DNA from: Acetobacter aceti NBRC 14818
GTDB lineage: Bacteria > Pseudomonadota > Alphaproteobacteria > Acetobacterales > Acetobacteraceae
Length of the DNA stretch: 64,000 bases
NCBI RefSeq assembly: GCF_000193495.2
Contig: NZ_AP023410.1
Coordinates: 3,123,501 to 3,187,500, forward strand
Direction: 5' to 3'
The position numbers were made by a program, and so were the translations under genes. Shown here piece by piece: positions 26,201-35,448 of the stretch. How positions within the stretch are numbered: the first letter of the stretch is position 1; the number at the start of each line of letters is the position of its first letter. The notes under the pieces were generated by a model, which saw only the letters and a list, made by a program, of their open reading frames with translations, made no database searches and was not told the origin of the DNA.

Positions 26201-27355
26201 ATGCGACTGGCGCCTTTCGGTTCCTATACGCGCTATCTGCTGCGGGCCTATCTCCAGCAGGTCGGATCGATCCTTGCTGTTCTCTGGCTTGTGGCCCTGA
26301 CGATAGACATTCTCCCTCAGATAGGACCCCTGCTGGACAACGCGTCAGATCACCCTGTGCGTGTCGTTCTTTGGTTCTGTGTTTTGAGGAGCCCATGGCT
26401 CATTGTCCCGCTGATTCCTTTCGCGACCTTCCTTGGCGTTCTGGCAACGGAATATCTTCAGACACGTTCCGGAACCCGCATACTCATTTGGAATAGTGGC
26501 CGTTCCCCGCTGGAGTGTCTTGTGCCGGTTCTTCTGCTGGGGCTTATGCTCGGAGCGACGGACACGATGCTGGATGCCTGGGCAGGACCGGCTTCGATGG
26601 CGATACAGACACGGGACAAGCTGGGTCGTGACGGCCAACGGCTGGACCGTTCACAGGCCAGTGATTTTCAATGGATTTCAGTAACCGATGGTCTGTTGCG
26701 CACAAAAGTTGTTCAGGTTGATGGCGTTGTCCTGTTGAGAGAACTATCATTTTTCCATTTTGAGGGACCGGAAAAGCTCGTTGAACTGCTGCACGCGAAA
26801 GAAGCCCGACAGGAGACAGGCAGTTTTCTCTGGCATGCGACCGATGGCCTGTTCTGGGGCACGGCGGAAGACGATCGAAGTAACGCGCTCATAACCGGCA
26901 ATATTTTAACTGAAGGGGGTTTTTCAAAGGCGTTTTCAGAAATTGATCTTCATCTGCCAGTAGACACTCTCTGGCTCAGTGTCATCGGGATGGAACCGCA
27001 ATATGTGCCGTTTGCGATTGTTCGGGCATTAGCGTCTGGGTCTGCGCATGGTTACGATCCTGCCGTCTACCGGACTCGCGAACAGGCTGTTTTCGCGGAT
27101 ACTCTTCTCGTGATAGCGATGGCGGTGACAGCAAGCGTCCTATCGACCGTTCTGTTGACCGGCATCAACACGCTGACCAATGTGACGAAAATTCTTCTCA
27201 TAGGTTATGCGGCGCATTCGACTGAACGTGCCTTCGTTCTTTTCGGGGAGAATGGAGCGCTATCCGCCTTTCTGGCCGCGTGGTCGGTGCCTGTCCTGCT
27301 TGTTGCTGGAACGGTCCTTTTTCTAAGAACCTACAGAGGCGCAGAGTGGGCATGA
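26201..27355 (+). CDS. LptG-like export permease
   Basis: The 384-residue protein has the same six-helix plus periplasmic-domain architecture as the gene before it: a basic amphipathic start (YTRYLLRAYLQQ), helices to about residue 130, periplasmic domain about 140-290, and C-terminal helices from FADTLLVIAMAV. The coupling segment TRSGTRILIWNSGRSPLECL corresponds to the LptG loop that meets LptB. It starts 4 bp after the LptF-like gene, completing an LptB2FG-type set. No LptC, LptA or LptD gene is nearby. Confidence 0.75.
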   Translation: MRLAPFGSYTRYLLRAYLQQVGSILAVLWLVALTIDILPQIGPLLDNASDHPVRVVLWFCVLRSPWLIVPLIPFATFLGVLATEYLQTRSGTRILIWNSGRSPLECLVPVLLLGLMLGATDTMLDAWAGPASMAIQTRDKLGRDGQRLDRSQASDFQWISVTDGLLRTKVVQVDGVVLLRELSFFHFEGPEKLVELLHAKEARQETGSFLWHATDGLFWGTAEDDRSNALITGNILTEGGFSKAFSEIDLHLPVDTLWLSVIGMEPQYVPFAIVRALASGSAHGYDPAVYRTREQAVFADTLLVIAMAVTASVLSTVLLTGINTLTNVTKILLIGYAAHSTERAFVLFGENGALSAFLAAWSVPVLLVAGTVLFLRTYRGAEWA

Positions 27356-27845
27356 TAACGGTTGGCTGCTGATCAGGGGTTTGACGGTTTTGCCCGATGA
27401 GTCGCGTATAATCTGGACGGGATTCCCGCTCTCATGCTTTCACGACACCAATATGCCAAGTTGGGGCAGGCCGGACTTTACCTTCTCCGGCTTCGATCTG
27501 AAGGCCGCGGATGTCGCTGAGCGCACGATAAGCCGTACTATTCCGGGACGTATCCACCACCTTGTGCCGAGGCAGTTTCTCACGCTCACTGGGACCGGAA
27601 CGACATGAGGGGACGTTACGCGGGAGGTTGGATGCCGTCACATCGTCGTTCGACTGGTCCAGCGGCTACACACAGAGCGTCCACACTGCGGACGTGGGAC
27701 ACTTCGGATCAGGAGAGCGGTGAGAATGACTGAACTGGTTGATGCGGAAAAGAATGACGACTTCATGTGAATGGGATAGGCTAATATTGCGAGAAATTTG
27801 AGACTGTATTTCTCATGCACGCCCTCAGTATCGTAATGGCTTCTT
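27356..27845. other. Intergenic region, possible regulator remnant
   Basis: Nearly 500 bp between two convergent genes. The best open frame is minus-strand 27432-27641; part of it (TSRNSTAYRALSDIRGL) faintly resembles a GntR-type winged helix, but it has no conserved start and no continuation. I treat it as non-coding or a decayed regulator. Confidence 0.4.
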
Positions 27846-29219
27846 TTAGCAGAGATCAGAGCGGATGATACTACCTGGAAGCCGTGTCCTGATCAGTGTG
27901 CTGACGCAAAGAGCGAGAGCAATGAAACCAAAGGCGAAGGCACCGTCGACCCGCGTGTCCGGAAAGCACGGAATGACAAGGAAAAGAGCGAGCATCACGA
28001 CGGAAGACAACATGGCCAGCAGGGATATCCGACGTTTCTTTGAAGGAGTTTCCAGCCGCAGGCAGGAAATGGACGCCATCAGGTAAGCGAACAGGATGAG
28101 CGTACCGGAAGCACCCAAAAGGATTGTATAGACAGAAGATGGTGACCACGCCGCCGTCAGGATGATGAGAATCTCAAGACCGGCCGTCAGAGCCACGGCG
28201 GCTACCGGAACACCGAAACGGCTGGAGCGCGCCAGAGTGGGCGGGGCGCAGCCGAGGTCGGACAGTTCGCGCAGGACGCGGGAGACGACATATTTCGATG
28301 AGTTGAGGCAGGACAGCACCGCCAGAAGCGTCATCATGATTGTCGCCATTTCGGCGAAAGGAATGTTCAGATACCGCATCACCAGAAGAAAAGGTGAATG
28401 TCCGGGCACAACTTCTGTCCACGGACGCAGGCAGAGCACAACCAGCACTGAACCCAGATAAAATAACAGCACGAGAAAAGGAAGGCGCGTGACGATTTCC
28501 CGAATGTTTCGCTCAGGATTTTCACTCTCCACTGACGCCACGAAGGCGATTTCACAACCCGTGAAGGTTTGGACGATCATCGGAATGACAGCGGGAACGG
28601 CCCACATACCACGTGGAAACATCCCGCCATGACCAAAGAGGTTGCTGTGCACGCGTTCGAGCGCAGCAGGAGATTCAAACATCCACAGAGCACCAAGCCC
28701 GATGAACAGCGTCAGCGTGGCCAGCTTGAGAAGGGAAAGAGCTGCCTCGCTTTCTCCATAAACACGGACAGGCAGGGCGTTCATCAACAGGGCGAAAGCC
28801 ACCAGTCCGATAGAACCTGTCAAAGGCGGGATGGAAAACAGCTCATCCAGAATCATGCCGCCTGCGACCGCCTGCGCTGCGCCGGTAACGATCCAGAGAA
28901 AAGCATAGCTCCAGCCGGTAACAAACCCGCTCCGCCACCCAAGGACCGAGGCGACATGCGTCACAAAGGAGCCTCGTCCTTTATGCTGGATCGCCAGTTC
29001 GCCGAGAAGCAGCATGACCATCCAGACGATGGTGCCCGCGCCTAGGTAGGCAAGCAATACTGCCGGACCGGCAGCGGCGATGGTCGCGGAGGTACCGACA
29101 AAAAGACCTGCCCCGATCACGCCGCCCACGGAGATCATCGAAACGTGCCATCGTGCCAGCTTGCGTACTGACACAGGCGGCGTGACGACGGAGGGGGTGA
29201 CTGACGGGGATGGCATCAT
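27846..29219 (-). CDS. APC-family amino-acid permease
   Basis: The 457-residue protein has about 12 hydrophobic helices in the amino acid-polyamine-organocation pattern. The first helix region has SVGGVIGAGLFVGTSATIAAAGP, the conserved glycine-rich unwinding segment, and there is a GSFVTHVASVLGW loop and EIAFVASVESENPERN before helix 7. The closest resemblance is to GABA/aromatic amino-acid permeases. Its start codon overlaps the stop of the TauD-type dioxygenase gene by 4 bp (ATGA). Uptake of an amino-acid-like sulfonate such as taurine is therefore a reasonable hypothesis, though not shown by the sequence. Confidence 0.8.
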   Translation of the reverse strand: MMPSPSVTPSVVTPPVSVRKLARWHVSMISVGGVIGAGLFVGTSATIAAAGPAVLLAYLGAGTIVWMVMLLLGELAIQHKGRGSFVTHVASVLGWRSGFVTGWSYAFLWIVTGAAQAVAGGMILDELFSIPPLTGSIGLVAFALLMNALPVRVYGESEAALSLLKLATLTLFIGLGALWMFESPAALERVHSNLFGHGGMFPRGMWAVPAVIPMIVQTFTGCEIAFVASVESENPERNIREIVTRLPFLVLLFYLGSVLVVLCLRPWTEVVPGHSPFLLVMRYLNIPFAEMATIMMTLLAVLSCLNSSKYVVSRVLRELSDLGCAPPTLARSSRFGVPVAAVALTAGLEILIILTAAWSPSSVYTILLGASGTLILFAYLMASISCLRLETPSKKRRISLLAMLSSVVMLALFLVIPCFPDTRVDGAFAFGFIALALCVSTLIRTRLPGSIIRSDLC

Positions 29220-30193
29220 GAACGTATTATATGTGTCGGACCGACGGGTTTGTCGCCCATGATTGTCACACGATGCATGATGCGCCGATGCGGACGGTAA
29301 TCATCGACGGCGTAATGCTGGGTAATCCGGTTATCCCAGAACGCGACATCGCCTTCCCGCCATGTCCAGCGGATCTGAAACTCAGGCCGTGCCAGATGAC
29401 GGAACAGAAATGACAGAAGGGCAGCGCTCTCGTCCTGCTCGATGCCGCAGATTTCCGTGGTGAAGCCCTCATTGACGAAGATGGCACGACGTCCTGTTTC
29501 CGGATGAATCCGGATTACAGGATGCTCCACGGGCAGGTTGCGGTTGCGAACATCCGCCCAATGATTGCGTTCGTCAGCCGTTCGTCCGAAGCGGGAAAGG
29601 GGAAATGATCGCGTAAAATCATGGAGTGCGGTCAATCCTTCCAGATGGGCTTTCATCTGGGATGAAAGGGCGTCGTAAGCCGCTGTGGCACTGGCCCATA
29701 ATGTATCGCCGCCGATTTCCGGCAAATGGCGCGCTACCAGAATGGCTCCGAGGGGCGGTGTCTCTGAAAACGTCACATCCGTATGCCACAATGCATTGTC
29801 CTTGAGATCGTTCTTGTCAGTATCAAGGACAATGGCTTCCGGCACATCAGGAACCGTTGGGTAGACCGGGTGAACATGCAGCGAGCCGAATGCCTTTGCG
29901 AAGTCACGGTGCTGGTGGGGCGTCAGGGTCTGGTTGCGAAAGAAGATGACCTGATAACGGAGAAGTAGATCACGAATGGTGCGGATCGTGTCGGAGGAAA
30001 GTGATGTGTTCAGATCCACGCCCTGCACGACCGCACCGATATGTGGTGAGAGTGCGTGTGCTGATACGCGCGCTGTGTTGCTGTGCTGAGAGATATCTGA
30101 ATAACTATATATGTTAGTTAAATTGTCGTTCTTCTGGAAATTAAGCGATTTTAGTGAAACTTCGTTCACAGCCTGAAAGCTTGAATGGGTCAT
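29216..30193 (-). CDS. TauD/TfdA-family 2-oxoglutarate dioxygenase
   Basis: The 325-residue enzyme belongs to the Fe(II)/2-oxoglutarate TauD family, which hydroxylates sulfonates or similar acids so that sulfite is released. The iron-binding facial triad is visible: His and Asp in LWHTDVTF and the distal His in HRRIMHRVTI, with the 2-oxoglutarate-binding Arg nearby. Family-typical GAVVQGVDL and FFRNQTLTPHQHRDFAKAFG are present. The first ~45 residues precede the usual family start and are rich in Ser/Asn. No better internal start is seen, and a GGAG lies upstream of the ATG at 30193. Its 5' end contains a third, weaker copy of the inverted repeat found in the promoter region. Confidence 0.85.
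   Translation of the reverse strand: MTHSSFQAVNEVSLKSLNFQKNDNLTNIYSYSDISQHSNTARVSAHALSPHIGAVVQGVDLNTSLSSDTIRTIRDLLLRYQVIFFRNQTLTPHQHRDFAKAFGSLHVHPVYPTVPDVPEAIVLDTDKNDLKDNALWHTDVTFSETPPLGAILVARHLPEIGGDTLWASATAAYDALSSQMKAHLEGLTALHDFTRSFPLSRFGRTADERNHWADVRNRNLPVEHPVIRIHPETGRRAIFVNEGFTTEICGIEQDESAALLSFLFRHLARPEFQIRWTWREGDVAFWDNRITQHYAVDDYRPHRRIMHRVTIMGDKPVGPTHIIRS
30099..30123. promoter_or_regulatory. Third, weaker copy of the 25-bp inverted-repeat site
   Basis: The 25 bases starting at 30099 (inside the 5' end of the tauD-type gene) match the site at 30268 in 17 of 25 positions by hand alignment. The conserved parts are ATAACTAT on the left and TTAGTT-AAAT on the right. Confidence 0.4.
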
Positions 30194-30267
30194 AGCTAGG
30201 AATTCTCCAGATTGAATCAGCCCTCTTTCTCCTGTGGTATCGCGGATATTAGGCCGTCTGTCAAATT

Positions 30268-30292
30268 AATATAACTATTATATTTAGTTTAA
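30268..30292. promoter_or_regulatory. 25-bp AT-rich inverted-repeat site, copy near tauD
   Basis: Half-sites ATAACTAT and TTAGTTTAAT flank a short spacer. It matches the site at 30438 in 20 of 25 positions by hand alignment and lies about 75 bp upstream of the tauD-type start. It is a likely operator; the regulator is not identified. Confidence 0.55.
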
Positions 30293-30437
30293 TTATTCGT
30301 GCAATAACAATATGTTGTCATATTTTTTCATGCTGAAAGGCAGGATGATCTGCCTAAAAATATGATTTCACGAAAAAATATGGATTGAATATGTAGGGTA
30401 TTCCCTATATTACACGAATGCAATGTGTTTATGTTAA

Positions 30438-30462
30438 ATTAAACTATTTTGTATAGTTTAAT
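30438..30462. promoter_or_regulatory. Perfect 25-bp inverted repeat before the TonB receptor
   Basis: ATTAAACTAT (30438-30447) and ATAGTTTAAT (30453-30462) are exact reverse complements around TTTGT. It sits about 20 bp before the receptor start codon, where a bound protein would block transcription or early elongation. No T tract follows, so it is more likely an operator than a terminator. Confidence 0.65.
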
Positions 30463-30483
30463 GTGACTCTGGTCAGGTACAGC

Positions 30484-32922
30484 ATGTCAATAAAAATTCC
30501 CTATTCGTCTCTGGGACTCTGGATTGTTCCTTTTCTGGCCGCTTCACAGGCGCACGCACTGCCACCTTCCATGGCTGGCGGTCATGCTGAGGGGGGGAGA
30601 CAGAAAAACAGCAAGATTATCCGCCCGATTCAGGCTGGAAAAGGAGAGGATGTTGCCGTGCGTGCTCGTCATATCCTGCGCGCCACGCATGTTGAGCTTG
30701 GTAAAAAGGTTATGGAGCAGCAAGTTCCCGGCACAAACCCGTTGAAGGTGCTGGCCCAGTTGCCCGGAGTGCAGTTTCAGTCTGACGATCCGCAGGGTCT
30801 CGATACCTATTCAGTCCAGTTATATATGCACGGCTTCGTGCAGAATGAGATTGGTATGAGTCTGGACGGCATCCCGCTCGGTGAGCCGACATTCCGAAAT
30901 TACAATGGTCTTAATCCACTTCAGGCTATTTCAGCAGAGAATGTGGAGCGTCTGGATGTGACGCAAAGTGCCGGTGCGGAATCTACGCCAAGCACCAATA
31001 ACCTCGGTGGCTCCATCAATTACATCTCGACGGATCCACGGGACAAAGCTGGCGGACAGGTTGCACAAACCTTTGGTAGCAACGCGATGTACCACTCGTT
31101 TTTTCGGATCGATTCGGGGAAACTCAATGACAGTGGAACAAAGTTTTTTGCTTCTTATATGCGTAACGACACAGACAAGTGGAAAGGCGGCGGCGACCAG
31201 TTCATGCAACAGGTCAATGCCAAGCTAGTGCAGCCGATCGGGACGCAAAGCCAGGTCAGCGCATTTTTCGACTGGGATCAGCTCCAGATGGTCAACTACC
31301 AGGATTACAGCCCGAACTGGCTGAAAAACAACGGATACAATCTCGATAATTTCTATGGCCTGCCCAATGCGTGGAGCAATGCCTATGCCGCATCGCAGGG
31401 AAACTATCCGTCCTCTTACAAGAATGTCGCGGACCCGAAGGACGCATCCTATTACGACAGCACGGCGACATCAGGCGACTATTTCGGTGGTGTGACGGCT
31501 GATCTGGCGCTCACTGACCGTCTCCGCTGGAAAACGACAGTGTATGGTCATGAGGAAACCGGTCATGGCACGTATGCCAACCCGTATGCCTGCACGGATG
31601 CCACGGCTAGTCCATGCCCGGAGGCAGATGACACTATTCGCCTGAATGGCGGCCGGATTTTCGAGCAGGTCCGCAAACCGTTTGTTGAACGCTTTGGTGG
31701 CATATCTTCCCTCAGCTACAACATCGCCCATCACGCGCTGTCCGCCGGCGTCTGGTATGAGAACAATCATTACTCCACCGATGCTTATGCGTATCAGGAG
31801 CCTCTGCCGGGTGAGGGGGCGCCGCTCAATCCATTCGGTAGTTTCAAGGGGGTGCCGCGACGCACTCTGTGGGCGCAGCAATATAATACGAACACATTCA
31901 CGGCTTTCGTGCAGGATACGTGGCATCCGGTCAGATCACTGGCCGTGCATTTCGGCTTCAAATCAATATTGAATACGACGCGCGTGGGGGATGGCCAGAA
32001 CTGGTCCCTGCGTTTTCCCACCATGGCGAGCAGCGAGAGTCTGACGACGGCCAAAGCCTTTCTCCCTCATATCAGCGCGGACTGGATTTTTCTGAAAAAC
32101 CACCAGATTTTCTTCGATATATCTGAAAATGCACATGCCTATTCCCAGTCAGGATATAATTCCAGCAATGCACCGATGGCCGTATCGCAGGCAGCGTATG
32201 ATGCTGTGAAGAGCACATTGCGCCCTGAAACTGCGTGGACATTTGCTGCGGGCTATCGATATACAGATCGACTGGTTCAGGGAAGTCTCTATCTCTACCG
32301 AACGAATTTCAACAATCGTCTTCAGCAGATTTTATCAAATACAGGGTCTGGTTCTCTGCTTACCAACACAACAGCTACAGTCCAGAACGTCGGAAGTGTG
32401 ACGATGAACGGCATCGACGGCGGTGTGACGATCACGCCGTTGCCAGGGCTCGCTCTGTTCAACAGCGTCAGTTACAACCACTCCGTTTACGACCAGAATA
32501 TCACCAGCGGTGGCGCAACCTACAATACTAAAGGCCATCAGGTCGTCGCATACCCGAAGTTTATGTATAAAACGCGGCTTTCCTATGAATGGCACAATGT
32601 TCTGGCCTACGTTGACGCGCAATATTATAGCCGACGCAGTTTTGATTATGTTGGTGACTACAAGATCGCTCCTTACTGGATGAGTGACCTGGGTCTGTCT
32701 TACACGCTCCACGATGTCGGAGCCGGCGCAGGTCGAGGATTTTCCGTGCATCGACTGATCTTTTCTTTCAACATATACAATCTTGCCAATACGCATTATG
32801 TCTCCACCATGGGACAGAATGGTTATACGATGGACAATACCGACGGAAATGCCTTCAATAACCAGTCTATCCTGCTGGGTGCTCCACGTCAGTTCTTCGG
32901 ATCGATCAGAGCTGAATTTTAA
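30484..32922 (+). CDS. TonB-dependent outer-membrane receptor
   Basis: A signal peptide is seen at the ATG of 30484 (hydrophobic run to ASQAHA). The plug domain (about residues 55-190) includes VLAQLPGVQF, SLDGIPLGEP and NVERLDVTQSAG, followed by NLGGSINY, the standard TonB-receptor plug signature. A long beta-barrel ends in QFFGSIRAEF with terminal Phe, as outer-membrane insertion requires. Length is about 812 residues. Divergent from tauD with a shared repeat in both promoter regions, it is likely a porter for an organosulfur compound rather than a siderophore, which is inference from context. An in-frame GTG at 30463 is an alternative start but overlaps the inverted repeat. Confidence 0.88.
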   Translation: MSIKIPYSSLGLWIVPFLAASQAHALPPSMAGGHAEGGRQKNSKIIRPIQAGKGEDVAVRARHILRATHVELGKKVMEQQVPGTNPLKVLAQLPGVQFQSDDPQGLDTYSVQLYMHGFVQNEIGMSLDGIPLGEPTFRNYNGLNPLQAISAENVERLDVTQSAGAESTPSTNNLGGSINYISTDPRDKAGGQVAQTFGSNAMYHSFFRIDSGKLNDSGTKFFASYMRNDTDKWKGGGDQFMQQVNAKLVQPIGTQSQVSAFFDWDQLQMVNYQDYSPNWLKNNGYNLDNFYGLPNAWSNAYAASQGNYPSSYKNVADPKDASYYDSTATSGDYFGGVTADLALTDRLRWKTTVYGHEETGHGTYANPYACTDATASPCPEADDTIRLNGGRIFEQVRKPFVERFGGISSLSYNIAHHALSAGVWYENNHYSTDAYAYQEPLPGEGAPLNPFGSFKGVPRRTLWAQQYNTNTFTAFVQDTWHPVRSLAVHFGFKSILNTTRVGDGQNWSLRFPTMASSESLTTAKAFLPHISADWIFLKNHQIFFDISENAHAYSQSGYNSSNAPMAVSQAAYDAVKSTLRPETAWTFAAGYRYTDRLVQGSLYLYRTNFNNRLQQILSNTGSGSLLTNTTATVQNVGSVTMNGIDGGVTITPLPGLALFNSVSYNHSVYDQNITSGGATYNTKGHQVVAYPKFMYKTRLSYEWHNVLAYVDAQYYSRRSFDYVGDYKIAPYWMSDLGLSYTLHDVGAGAGRGFSVHRLIFSFNIYNLANTHYVSTMGQNGYTMDNTDGNAFNNQSILLGAPRQFFGSIRAEF

Positions 32923-33065
32923 AAATAATTAGATATCGGATAATGATAACGTATCTCAATGAAACCCTGACTTTGGATATGTTACGTGGAGGGTTCTAAA
33001 ACTTCTTGGTTTTGATGCTGTCTCTATGATTCCATTATTCCGGTTCTGGTCGGAAGAATGGCGAT

Positions 33066-34142
33066 ATGAAACAGCTTGGTTTCTTTGATGTTGAAGAGCG
33101 TCTGTCTCGACTGAGTGGTCTTGGCGATCAGCTTGAAGACTTTTCCCGGACCGTAGATTTTGAGGCGTTTCGACCTGATCTGGACAAGGCTCTGGCCTAT
33201 GCAGATGGAAGCAAAGGCGGTCGTCTGCCCTTTTATGCGGTTCTGATGTTCAAAATCCTGGTGATTCAGACGCTGAACAACCTCTCCGACGAACGGACGG
33301 AATACCTGATCAATGACCTCCCGTCTTTTGTGAGTTTCCCTGGTCTGGGCCTGTCAGATCGGGTGCCCGATGCCAAAACGATCTGGCTGTTTCGTGAACG
33401 TCTGACGCAGGGTAGTGCGATTGAAAGACTGTTTGAGCGCTTTAATGCCACACTGTGGAACGCTGGCTACCTGCCAATGTCAGGCCAGATGCTGGACGCA
33501 ACACTGGTGCCGGTACCAAAACAACGCAATACCAGCGAAGAGAAGGCGGATCTCCCGGCAGGGCGTATCCCCGAAGACTGGAAAGACAGGCCGGCAAAAC
33601 TGTCGCACAAGGACAGACATGCCCGATAGACGCTAAAGTTCACTAAAGCGAAGCGGCAGGATGATGGAACGACCCCGTCAATGGATATCGCTATTCCATT
33701 CTTTGGCTATAAATCGCATATTTCCATCGATCGGAAAGTTCAGGTTGATCCGAAAATGGAAAGCGACAGATGCGCCTCCAGCGACGGCGCGCTTGAGAGA
33801 AGGATTGCTCGACCGCAGCAATACCGCGTCTGATATCTGGGCCGACACGGCCTATCGGTCAAAAGCCAATGAAGACTTCATGGAAAAGCACAGCTTTGTT
33901 CCGAAAGTTCACAGAAAAAAGTCTCACCTCAAGCTTATGTCCTGCCACGTCCAGAGATCAAATGCTGGAAAATCCGTCGTCCGATCCCGTGGCGAGCATG
34001 TCTTTGCTGATCAGAAATCGCAGACGGGACTGTTTCCCGGACAGTGGGCATTGCCCGTGTCACCATGAGGATCGGGCTGGCCCATATCGTCTACAACATG
34101 CGCCGCTTTCTGCTCCTGGAGCGAATCAGCGTCCCAACTTAG
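33066..34142 (+). pseudogene. IS5-family transposase, inactivated
   Basis: The N-terminal part (33066-33629) reads MKQLGFFDVEERLSRLSGLG and continues with the DDE-transposase start of one IS5 subgroup. It is broken by an in-frame TAG at 33627-33629, exactly where a Trp is expected (DRHAR-stop-TLKFTKAKRQ). A one-base frame change near 33737 moves the reading to another frame (WKATDA...LREGLLDRSNTASDIWADTAYRS, with the second catalytic Asp region). A third shift near 34035 leads to VGIARVTMRIGLAHIVYNMRRFLLLERI, the normal ending. Three independent lesions make it non-functional unless in trans. It separates the TonB receptor from the asf-like operon. Confidence 0.85.
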
Positions 34143-34435
34143 AAAACAAGGCTATCACGCTCCCTGCTCTGTCCCAGACGCAGAGCTAAGGTCATTACTC
34201 AGAACCATTATGACACGCCCATTGAGCCCAAAATCAGGACATAATCCCTTCAATCAACGGTTCTTCTATCCTTCCGGGTCATTGGGAGAAAAACTTCGAA
34301 GGGATCATAACTGTAAGAAACCCTTGAAGGTCGTCCTTTATTGTTTTTGGCTACGCAGAAGCAATCAGCAGAGCAGCAGGCTGGCGTAAGACTGCCAAGA
34401 GTAAAATGAATAATCCTGAAAAGTTTTATGCAAAA
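34143..34435. other. Intergenic region downstream of the broken IS
   Basis: About 290 bp between the decayed transposase and the end of the binding-protein gene. The right end of the IS should lie here, but I could not match it to a left terminal inverted repeat. No gene is seen. Confidence 0.5.
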
Positions 34436-35413
34436 TCAAGCAGGAATCAAAAAAGATCGGTCGTAAAAATCGATGACATTAAGCCGGGATGGAATGACAC
34501 CGGCAGTTTGGTAGAGATCGGCTACTTTCTGATGAATGGCAATGACTTCATCCGTGACGGAGGGCAGGGCTGTCATCACCATGCGTGAGGAAGACACACG
34601 GGCTATGTCCAGTGGCGTGCCGGTATCCCGGGAGAAAGCGAGGGCGCGCTCTTCCTGATGGTTCGCGCCCCATGTAAGGGCCTTTCCAACACGTGACATG
34701 AAATCCGTCAGTTCAGCCCGTTTTTTGATAATGGCAGCCTCGCTGGCGATGCCACATTCGACTTCATCAACCAGACCGTGGGCCGTCAGCAGAATACGGG
34801 CATGATCTTCAAGTTCAGCCGTTGCGGCATAGGGATCCCAGATCGCCCATGCATCCACTGACCCACTGGAAAGCGCCATTCTTGCATTCGCAGCAGCCAG
34901 GGGCACTTGCACAATCTGACCCACATCAAGACCTTCCTGTCGCAGGGCTGCGAGGACCAGAAGATGGCCGGGTGAGCCTTTGACAAATGCGACACGGCGG
35001 CCAATCAGATCCCGCATGATGCGGGCCTTGCTGTTTCCGGGCACCAGCAAGGCGTTGGATTTTCCATCCACATGCCATGCCGAAATTGCCTTGAGCGGGC
35101 TGCCTGCCGCAAAAGTGAATGTCGCTGTTGCATCACCCACATAACCAAAATCAAGTGCGTCTGACGCAATGGCGGAGATCAAAGGGGCTCCCACGGGGAA
35201 GGATGCCCACTGGATACGATACGGTAACTGCTCAAGCTGTCCGGCAGCTCTTAGAAGAGAGCGTATACCTCCCTTCTGATCACCGATGAACAGTGTGGGT
35301 CCGACGCTCCCATCTACGGGTCCAGACAATCCGGGTGCTGCCTGTAGTGGCAATGGCAGCAATGAGAGAAAAGATGCACCGAGCACTGTACGGCGGGGGA
35401 GAAAAGTCTTCAT
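34436..35413 (-). CDS. asfC: Sulfonate-type ABC substrate-binding protein (AsfC-like)
   Basis: The 325-residue protein has an N-terminal signal (MKTFLPRRTVLGASFLSLLPLPLQA) with two Arg, compatible with Sec or possibly Tat export. The mature part has the SsuA/NMT1-like two-lobe pattern: TLFIGDQKGGIRSLL, a hinge around SAIASDALDFGYVGDATATFTFAAG, and VDAWAIWDPYAATAE. It should capture a sulfonate in the periplasm. It is the last gene of an operon following an AprA-like flavoprotein and a ferredoxin, the order asfA-asfB-asfC described for aryl desulfonation in Pseudomonas (recalled from the literature). No permease or ATPase gene accompanies it. An upstream ATG at 35431 would add six residues before the signal peptide. 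Confidence 0.72.
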   Translation of the reverse strand: MKTFLPRRTVLGASFLSLLPLPLQAAPGLSGPVDGSVGPTLFIGDQKGGIRSLLRAAGQLEQLPYRIQWASFPVGAPLISAIASDALDFGYVGDATATFTFAAGSPLKAISAWHVDGKSNALLVPGNSKARIMRDLIGRRVAFVKGSPGHLLVLAALRQEGLDVGQIVQVPLAAANARMALSSGSVDAWAIWDPYAATAELEDHARILLTAHGLVDEVECGIASEAAIIKKRAELTDFMSRVGKALTWGANHQEERALAFSRDTGTPLDIARVSSSRMVMTALPSVTDEVIAIHQKVADLYQTAGVIPSRLNVIDFYDRSFLIPA

Positions 35414-35448
35414 ATTGACGGTCCCACTCAAAAGCTGCGTAGATTGTT

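Noticed and set aside
27432-27641. Short frame with a faint GntR-like helix-turn-helix
   Set aside because: Only about 25 residues look similar, without a conserved start or the rest of a regulator; noted as a possible remnant only.
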